IMG/VR virus record: IMGVR_UViG_3300033571_003641
Span: 1-41,824 of that record
Source: a virus
DNA length: 41,824 nt
Strand: one strand, 5' to 3'
Within the stretch, counting starts at the first letter, position 1. Each line of letters begins with the position of its first letter. The notes under the pieces were generated by a model. The model worked only from the letters and a program-made list of their open reading frames with translations. It did no database searches and was not told the origin of the DNA. A program made the translations under genes and the position numbers. Below are positions 36,171-41,824 of this stretch, piece by piece.

Positions 36171-38990
36171 GTGGCGGTAAGACAAATCCCGAACCTTCCT
36201 CCTGTCATTTCGCTTGATCCGTCAGCGGAGTTTGAGGTTGTTCAGGCTGGTGTAAGCTATCGCACGACTGCGGCTGAGATTGCTGGCGTTGTTCCCGGCC
36301 CTACAGGCCCGACAGGAGCCGGGCCAACTGGCCCTACCGGCCCCACGGGAGCCACCGGAAGCGTCGGCCCCACGGGCGCTGCTTCTACAATTCCCGGCCC
36401 CACGGGCAGCGCTGGCCCTCAAGGAGTTACGGGGCCTACGGGGCCTACGGGTAGCCAAGGAAATATTGGGCCTACAGGGGCGTCACTTACAGGCCCTACC
36501 GGCCCGACTGGCGCAACTGGTGCGGCTTCTACGGTTGCTGGGCCTACAGGGCCTACAGGGGCTTCAATTACTGGGCCTACGGGCGCAACTGGCCCCGGCG
36601 GCGCGGCTGGGCCGCCCGGTTTGTCTATTACAGGCCCCACAGGCCCGACTGGCCCTGCTGGAACAGCTTCGGCTGCTGGCCCTCAATTTTCGGTTCAGGT
36701 TAATAACCTTGGAAACATTCAGGGTTATGCCGGTATCATTACTGACGGCGATAAGCAGTTAACGCTTGGCGTTCAGCAGACAAAACAAGGCCAGTTGGTT
36801 TTGTCCAACACGGCTGCGGGCGCTTATGAGACGACGATTGTATCGTCCAACAGTGCTAGCGCGGCATGGACGTTGACGCTCCCGCCTACCGCCGGAACGA
36901 ATAATTATCTTCTAACGACAAATGGATCTGGCGTAACGGCTTGGACTAATCCGACTGCGCTGGGCATTGATCTGGACGTTGGCGGAACCGCCATCACGGG
37001 TGGAACGACTACCCGTGTTCTCTATGACAATGCTGGTGTTCTTGGCGAATATGTCATAACCGGCACGGGCGACGTTGTGATGAGCAACAGCCCGACGTTT
37101 GTTGATGACGCCACGTTTGGCGCACAGCAGACGACGCAGGGCGCTCTTATTCTCGCCAATACGGCTGCTGGGGCTTATTCGACAACGATTAAGTCCTCAA
37201 ATAGCGCCTCTGCGGCTTGGACGTTTACGCTTCCTGTCACGGCTGGAACCAGTGGCTATGTCCTGACTACGGATGGCTCTGGCGTCTCTAGCTGGACAAA
37301 TCCGACAAGCATTGGCGTCACATCGTTTAGCGGAGACACGACTGGTTTAACGCCTTCTACTCCGACTCAGGGTGCCGTCGTTCTTGGTGGCACATTGAAT
37401 GTTGGCCACGGCGGAACGGGCCAGACAACGCTTACCGTTCATGGGCTGCTTATCGGTAATGCCACGAGCGGCATTAATGCGATGTCGGCAGGTTCTGCTG
37501 GCCAGCTTGTGACGTCATCTGGTGCGTCTGCTGATCCGGTTTGGACGACGGCTACTTACCCGTCAACGGCTACGGGAACTGGCAAGCTTCTTCAGGCTGA
37601 TGGAACCAACTGGGTAGCGACAACTGCGACTTATCCCGGCACGGCTATAGGCACGGGAACTATTCTGCGGGCCGATGGCACTAATTGGGTTGCCACCACG
37701 GCCACCTATCCGGCTACGACAACCGCCAATCAGTTACTTTATTCCAGTGCAAACAACACCATAACTGGGTTAACTTCTGCAAACGGTGGCGTTCTTAATA
37801 CCAGCAATTCTGGCGTTCCGTCCATAAGTGCTACGCCTGTTTTGGGCGTTGCTGGAACGACTGCTGGCACAATCGGCTTATCCGGCGTCACCAGCGGCGT
37901 TGTTACGCTCCAGACTGCGGCTACGGCTGGAACATGGAGCCTCACGCTTCCGACAAGCGGTGGAACGTCTGGCTATGTCCTGACGACAAACGGCTCTGGC
38001 GTCACAACTTGGACTAACCCGACTTCCCTTGGCATTGATCTGGATGTCGGAACAACAGCTATTACAGGCGGCACTAATGGCCGCGTTTTGTATGACAATA
38101 GCGGCGTTTTGGGTGAGTATTCATCCGTTCCGGTTAGCTTTGGCGGCACGGGGCAAACGACACTTACTGTCCATGGCGTCCTGATTGGTAATACAACCAG
38201 CGGAATTAATGCGACGACTGCCGGAACCCAGTATCAGGTTCTTCAGTCCGGTGGCGCTAGCGCCGATCCGACTTGGTCTACCGCCACCTATCCTTCTACC
38301 GCAACCGGCACTGGCACAATACTTCGAGCGGACGGAACGAATTGGGCAGCTACAACAGCCACTTACCCAAATACGACGACAATCAACCGGATTCTGTATT
38401 CCAGCGCCAATAATACTATTTCAGAGATAACCACTGGAAACGGTGGACTTCTGAATACGAATAGTTCTGGCGTTCCGTCTATTACGGCCACGCCGACGAT
38501 TGGCGTCCAGTCTACGACTCAGGGCAGCCTTACGTTTGCAAATACGGCTGCCGGTGCTTATCCGGTTAAGGTTCAGTCCTCTAACAGCACATCGGCTGCT
38601 TGGACGCTTACGCTGCCGACAACAGCCGGTTCTAGCGGGCAGGCGCTTATCACTGACGGCTCAGGTAACGCTTCTTGGGGGCCTGCCGGTTCGTCTATTA
38701 CGGACGACACGACGACAAACGCGACTGAATATCCGCTGTTTTCGAATGCCACGACGGGTAGCCCGTCTACTGTCTACGTTTCCAGCACCAAATATACATA
38801 TAATCCCAGCACTGGAACACTGTCTGTATTTGCGGTATCTGCCACGAATGGCATTTACTTAAACGCCATCACGATTAATGACGACTTTACGGTGCCGACA
38901 AATTATAATGGCGGCTCGTTTGGCCCAGTGACGGTGGCTGCTGGTAAGACGGTTACGGTTTCGGCTGGCTCAACTTGGACTGTGGTGTAA
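36171..38990 (+). CDS. Collagen-like tail fibre with repeated modules, 939 aa
   Basis: The GTG start opens a 40-residue head ([20 protein letters not shown]). A collagen stretch follows at about 42-167, mostly G-P-T triplets. Next come beta modules: [74 protein letters not shown] and SSANNTI-type blocks, present in two or more copies. The C-terminus is a short beta domain. The collagen part probably forms a triple-helical shaft and the modules form the distal fibre. It is the largest fibre of the cassette. Confidence 0.88.
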   Translation: MAVRQIPNLPPVISLDPSAEFEVVQAGVSYRTTAAEIAGVVPGPTGPTGAGPTGPTGPTGATGSVGPTGAASTIPGPTGSAGPQGVTGPTGPTGSQGNIGPTGASLTGPTGPTGATGAASTVAGPTGPTGASITGPTGATGPGGAAGPPGLSITGPTGPTGPAGTASAAGPQFSVQVNNLGNIQGYAGIITDGDKQLTLGVQQTKQGQLVLSNTAAGAYETTIVSSNSASAAWTLTLPPTAGTNNYLLTTNGSGVTAWTNPTALGIDLDVGGTAITGGTTTRVLYDNAGVLGEYVITGTGDVVMSNSPTFVDDATFGAQQTTQGALILANTAAGAYSTTIKSSNSASAAWTFTLPVTAGTSGYVLTTDGSGVSSWTNPTSIGVTSFSGDTTGLTPSTPTQGAVVLGGTLNVGHGGTGQTTLTVHGLLIGNATSGINAMSAGSAGQLVTSSGASADPVWTTATYPSTATGTGKLLQADGTNWVATTATYPGTAIGTGTILRADGTNWVATTATYPATTTANQLLYSSANNTITGLTSANGGVLNTSNSGVPSISATPVLGVAGTTAGTIGLSGVTSGVVTLQTAATAGTWSLTLPTSGGTSGYVLTTNGSGVTTWTNPTSLGIDLDVGTTAITGGTNGRVLYDNSGVLGEYSSVPVSFGGTGQTTLTVHGVLIGNTTSGINATTAGTQYQVLQSGGASADPTWSTATYPSTATGTGTILRADGTNWAATTATYPNTTTINRILYSSANNTISEITTGNGGLLNTNSSGVPSITATPTIGVQSTTQGSLTFANTAAGAYPVKVQSSNSTSAAWTLTLPTTAGSSGQALITDGSGNASWGPAGSSITDDTTTNATEYPLFSNATTGSPSTVYVSSTKYTYNPSTGTLSVFAVSATNGIYLNAITINDDFTVPTNYNGGSFGPVTVAAGKTVTVSAGSTWTVV
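36294..36671 (+). repeat. Collagen-like Gly-Pro-Thr triplet repeat
   Basis: About 40 G-x-y triplets, dominated by GPT and interrupted by short STI/STV/SLT/SIT linkers. The DNA is a run of GGCCCTACAGG-like direct repeats with synonymous variation. It is prone to slippage and in-frame length change. Confidence 0.85.
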
Positions 38991-38993
38991 GAC

Positions 38994-39866
38994 ATGGGTG
39001 ATTTAGTCCTTAAAGGCGCGACTTCTGGCCAGATTACCCTGACGCCTACGGCTGTTGCTGGCACAAACACGCTTACGCTTCCTGCCGCCACTGGCACTGT
39101 TGCATATGCAAGCTCGACAAATGGGGCTATTACTGCAACGAATATCTTGCAAGGAACCACATCTGTCACAGGAGCCGTTGGCCTTACCAGCACGGCTTTT
39201 GGTGTTTTGCATCAATGCACCGGCACAAGCGCGGACTACACAATAACGCTGCCTGCCGTGTCGGGTAATGCCGGAAAGATTATTGGTTTCCAGATGTCTA
39301 CCGCTCTTACAAAGCTGGTGACGATTGATGGCAATGGATCTGAGACAATAGATGGTTCTTTAACCCGTATTATGTGGGCTGGGGAAACGGCCACGCTGTA
39401 TTGTGATGGAACTGCTTGGACAAAGATTGCTGGCAAAACCATTCCAATGATTGGATCTCTTACAGTTAATGCTACTCAATCTGTTGCAACGGCGACTGAT
39501 ACTAAGAAAACATTAGGTGCCACACAAAGCGTGGACAATGGCGTTCCAAGTATGTCTGACACTGCAAATAGCAAAATTACAGCTAAGCGCCCCGGAAAAT
39601 ACACTTTGTTTGGATCTACTAGAATTTCTAACATTAGCGTTGCTGCTAATATGGAAACGCGAGTTTATTATAATGGCTCAGAATTAACAATCGCCAGCAG
39701 AGTTAATAGTAGTGGTGATTGGCCTGCATGTGCTGTGTCTATAGGCTATACCCTTGCTGTTGGCGATTACATTGAGTTGTATGCGAAGCAATATACTGGC
39801 GTAAATCAGACATACGGTAACGTAGCAGAAAATATTCTTACTGTAACGGAGTTGCCGCAATGGTAA
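38994..39866 (+). CDS. Tail fibre protein with jelly-roll tip, 290 aa
   Basis: It opens MGDLVLKGATSGQITLTPTA then NTLTLPAATGTVAYAS, a common phage fibre head. The middle (TLPAVSGNAGKI, TIDGNGSETIDG, DGTAWTKI) matches the protein at 34145. The C-terminal 120 residues look like a C1q/TNF-type jelly roll (GKYTLFGSTRISNISVAANM, VGDYIELYAKQYTGVN). It probably forms a trimeric receptor-binding tip. It starts 3 nt after the collagen fibre stop. Confidence 0.78.
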   Translation: MGDLVLKGATSGQITLTPTAVAGTNTLTLPAATGTVAYASSTNGAITATNILQGTTSVTGAVGLTSTAFGVLHQCTGTSADYTITLPAVSGNAGKIIGFQMSTALTKLVTIDGNGSETIDGSLTRIMWAGETATLYCDGTAWTKIAGKTIPMIGSLTVNATQSVATATDTKKTLGATQSVDNGVPSMSDTANSKITAKRPGKYTLFGSTRISNISVAANMETRVYYNGSELTIASRVNSSGDWPACAVSIGYTLAVGDYIELYAKQYTGVNQTYGNVAENILTVTELPQW

Positions 39867-40027
39867 GTTTATACGACAAAATAATGAAGATTTATCCGAA
39901 TCTTAATATGTCTGACTTTATGTATTACATACTGTTGCGCGATGACGGCGATAGTGAATACATTTTCAAATGGGATCACCCAGATTACCCTCGCCCGACA
40001 GATGAACAGCTTGCAGGAGCCGAATAA
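39860..40027 (+). CDS. Small XkdW-like tail accessory protein, 55 aa
   Basis: ATG at 39860 overlaps the upstream stop by 7 nt and the frame ends in TAATG at the next start, so both junctions are coupled. The product has SLYDKIMKIYPNLNMSDFMY, YILLRDDGDSEYIFKWDHPD and PRPTDEQL. This resembles XkdW-type proteins that sit beside tail fibre genes, possibly fibre-assembly factors. At 55 codons it is easily missed. Confidence 0.72.
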   Translation: MVSLYDKIMKIYPNLNMSDFMYYILLRDDGDSEYIFKWDHPDYPRPTDEQLAGAE

Positions 40028-40722
40028 TGCCGCTCACACTTAACGGCACGACAGGCGAAATATTCCCATCGTGGACTACTTTGGGGCGGCCATCTCCGGC
40101 TACTGCCGGGCAAACCGGATATAATTCTACATTAAATACGTTGGAGCGGTATAACGGGACTTCTTGGGGGCCAATCGTAACGACTTCCGATACTGGAACC
40201 GTTACGTCTACCATGCTGGCTTCTGATGCGATTACGCGTTCATTGTTGCCCGCTGGCTCTGTTTTGCAAGTTGTCAGCACAACAAAAACAGACACTTTTT
40301 CGTCAACAGCTACAACATTTACTGATATCACAGGGCTTTCTTTATCAATAACTCCGACAAAATCGACAAGTAAAATACTGCTTTTAGCTAGCGTTGTTGG
40401 CGGTAGTTCTGTAGCTAACGTATTAGTTGCAATGAGATTAGTTAGAGGAAGCACGGCAATATGTATTGGCGATGCTGCCGCAAATTATACGCAAGCAACT
40501 GTCGGCGGGTTAAGATCTGCTACGGATGCTAATGCAAGTTGGAATTTCAGCATGAACTTTTTAGACAGTCCGTCAACAACATCATCTACAACATATAAGA
40601 TACAAGGTTACGCGGAATCTGCTAGCACATGGAGAGTAAATACCACAGGTAGCGATACTTCTGGATCTACTTGGAGCTATCGCGGAGCATCTACAATTAC
40701 AGCTATTGAGGTGTCGGCGTGA
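40027..40722 (+). CDS. Tail fibre protein, 231 aa
   Basis: The head PLTLNGTTGEIFPSWTTLGR is typical of short phage fibres. A distal domain begins LLPAGSVLQVVSTTKTDTFS and has TTFTDITGLSLSITPTKSTS and KILLLASVVGGSSVANV, a widespread phage fibre-tip beta domain. The second half is AT-richer than neighbouring structural genes, suggesting exchange. It is flanked by small accessory genes on both sides. Confidence 0.75.
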   Translation: MPLTLNGTTGEIFPSWTTLGRPSPATAGQTGYNSTLNTLERYNGTSWGPIVTTSDTGTVTSTMLASDAITRSLLPAGSVLQVVSTTKTDTFSSTATTFTDITGLSLSITPTKSTSKILLLASVVGGSSVANVLVAMRLVRGSTAICIGDAAANYTQATVGGLRSATDANASWNFSMNFLDSPSTTSSTTYKIQGYAESASTWRVNTTGSDTSGSTWSYRGASTITAIEVSA

Positions 40723-41027
40723 TAAATTATTCTTTAATCCTTGAAATTAATTATAGTGATAAAACATGGAATATGAATGGAGATAGTTATGATGGACTTG
40801 AGTGGTTAGATAGTTCTCCAAAACCATCTCAATCGGACTTAGATTCTTTATGGGATTCAACTAAAAAGTCTGTTTTTAATAGATCTCAGCAAGATGCTCG
40901 TTCAGTTGCATACCGCAATGAAAGCGATCCGTTGTTTTTTAAGTGGCAACGTGGCGAAGCAACTGAACAAGAATGGAAAAATGCTGTGGCCGAAATTCAG
41001 GCCCGTTACCCGTATGAGGGCGAATAA
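40719..41027 (+). CDS. Tail fibre accessory/assembly-like protein, 102 aa
   Basis: The GTG start overlaps the upstream stop. NYSLILEINYSDKTWNMNGD, YDGLEWLDSSPKPSQSDLDS and a C-terminal DPLFFKWQRGEATEQEWKNA with RYPYEGE form a pattern I know from small proteins beside phage fibre genes. It may assist fibre folding. The stop overlaps the next fibre start through TAATG. Confidence 0.7.
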   Translation: MINYSLILEINYSDKTWNMNGDSYDGLEWLDSSPKPSQSDLDSLWDSTKKSVFNRSQQDARSVAYRNESDPLFFKWQRGEATEQEWKNAVAEIQARYPYEGE

Positions 41028-41824
41028 TGGCCGCTACAATCAAAGCCGATACAATCCAGAACGCTGCCAGTGCGACGGCTAATATCACGCTTGATACGGC
41101 GGCCAATGCGACGGTTGGCGGAACGCTGGCGATGACGGGCGGCGGCAGCTTCCTGCGAAATCGCATCATCAATGGCGATATGCGGATAGATCAGCGTAAT
41201 GCTGGCGCTAGTGTTACGCCCACATCGGGGGACTATACGTTAGATAGATGGAACGTCGAAAATTCTCAGGCGTCAAAATACAGTGTTCAGCAAAATGCTG
41301 GTTCAGTCACACCTCCCACTGGCTATGTAAATTACCTTGGCGTAACATCTTTATCGTCTTATTCGCTTTCAGCGACAGACTATTTTTCTATCAAGCAACA
41401 GATTGAAGGATTTAATGTTGCTGATCTCTCGTGGGGAACATCTGGCGCTAAATCTATAGTCTTATCATTCATGGTATATTCGTCATTAACTGGAACTTTT
41501 GGAGGCTGTATAGTAAATAGCGCCGGTTCACGGTTTTATGCTTTCTCTTATAGTGTCGCATCTGCAAATACATGGACAAGTATATCTGTATCAATACCGG
41601 GAGATACTAGCGGCACTTGGCTGAAAGATAATGGAATTGGTATTTCTCTACGATTTAGTCTTGGTACTGGCTCAACATATAGCGCATCCTCTAGCGTATG
41701 GGGGAGCGCCGTATATCTCTCCGTCACAGGCGCAACATCAGTAGTCGGCACCAACGGCGCAACCTTCTACATCACCGGCGTCCAGCTAGAAGTCGGCTCA
41801 GTCGCCACGCCGTTCGAGCGCAGG
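41027..41824 (+). CDS. Tail fibre protein, C-terminally cut by the window (at least 266 aa)
   Basis: ATG at 41027 opens a frame that stays open to the window end. The head (AATIKADTIQNAASATANIT) leads to LRNRIINGDMRIDQRNAGAS, LDRWNVENSQASKYSVQQNA, then SFMVYSSLTGTFGG and ATFYITGVQLEVGSVATPFE. This NGDM-x-IDQRN ... YITGVQLEVG architecture is a widely shared carbohydrate-binding-like phage fibre domain. The end lies just outside the window, since VATPFER usually falls near the C-terminus. Confidence 0.85.
   Translation, partial: MAATIKADTIQNAASATANITLDTAANATVGGTLAMTGGGSFLRNRIINGDMRIDQRNAGASVTPTSGDYTLDRWNVENSQASKYSVQQNAGSVTPPTGYVNYLGVTSLSSYSLSATDYFSIKQQIEGFNVADLSWGTSGAKSIVLSFMVYSSLTGTFGGCIVNSAGSRFYAFSYSVASANTWTSISVSIPGDTSGTWLKDNGIGISLRFSLGTGSTYSASSSVWGSAVYLSVTGATSVVGTNGATFYITGVQLEVGSVATPFERR

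Noticed and set aside
36294-36671. Short-repeat array considered as CRISPR
   Set aside because: The repeats are in-frame collagen triplets within one gene, with no spacer pattern; no cas genes nearby.
36171-41824. Diversity-generating retroelement acting on the fibre genes
   Set aside because: No reverse transcriptase gene and no template/variable repeat pair with adenine-biased changes was seen.

Overview
The window is a stretch of a tailed double-stranded DNA phage (Caudoviricetes). It has a dense gene layout with 1-20 nt overlaps, a terminase-portal-capsid-tail-fibre late block, and phage recombination genes. A GcrA-like regulator and a DnaA domain IV protein point to an alphaproteobacterial host, because GcrA is essentially confined to that class. 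The tail genes (a possible gp4-like adaptor, collagen-like and jelly-roll fibres, no tape measure, no sheath) suggest a podovirus-like particle. No integrase, DNA polymerase, holin or endolysin was recognised. Both ends of the window cut through genes.

Layout. (1) 1-4141, leftward: small early genes, a lambda-Red-like cassette (Erf annealing protein, YqaJ exonuclease, a possible ssDNA-binding partner), an HNH nuclease and a possible ribbon-helix-helix regulator. These read from a promoter at 4165-4193, with relay promoters at 1053-1080 and 170-197. (2) 4243-9972, rightward: a YdaS/Cro-like repressor, a VRR-NUC nuclease, a GcrA-like regulator, a DnaA domain IV protein, a structured 365-nt noncoding stretch, a PD-(D/E)XK-like protein and an SF2 helicase. 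(3) 9971-10182: two opposed terminators frame a candidate small RNA. (4) 10182-10783, leftward: three small coiled-coil-type genes. (5) 10977-13210, rightward: small accessory genes including a LuxR-type HTH and a tandem paralogue pair. (6) 13275-36152: terminases, beta-class DNA methyltransferase, odd tRNA-like gene, portal, giant polyvalent protein, GroES-like protein, putative scaffold, capsid proteins, beta-helix protein and neck genes. Three free-standing HNH homing endonucleases interrupt this block. (7) 36171-41824: a fibre cassette alternating fibre proteins with small accessory proteins.

Regulation. A repeated inverted repeat (ATCTGACA-N3-TGTCAAAT type) lies at six or seven promoters or promoter-like sites in the early regions. 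Promoters commonly show a 16-bp spacer. Many early genes share an extended Shine-Dalgarno, GAATGGAG. The candidate small RNA displays the complement of that Shine-Dalgarno in its terminator loop. This suggests, as inference, a phage-specific transcriptional and post-transcriptional network, alongside host cell-cycle factors (GcrA, DnaA domain IV, beta-class methyltransferase) carried by the phage.
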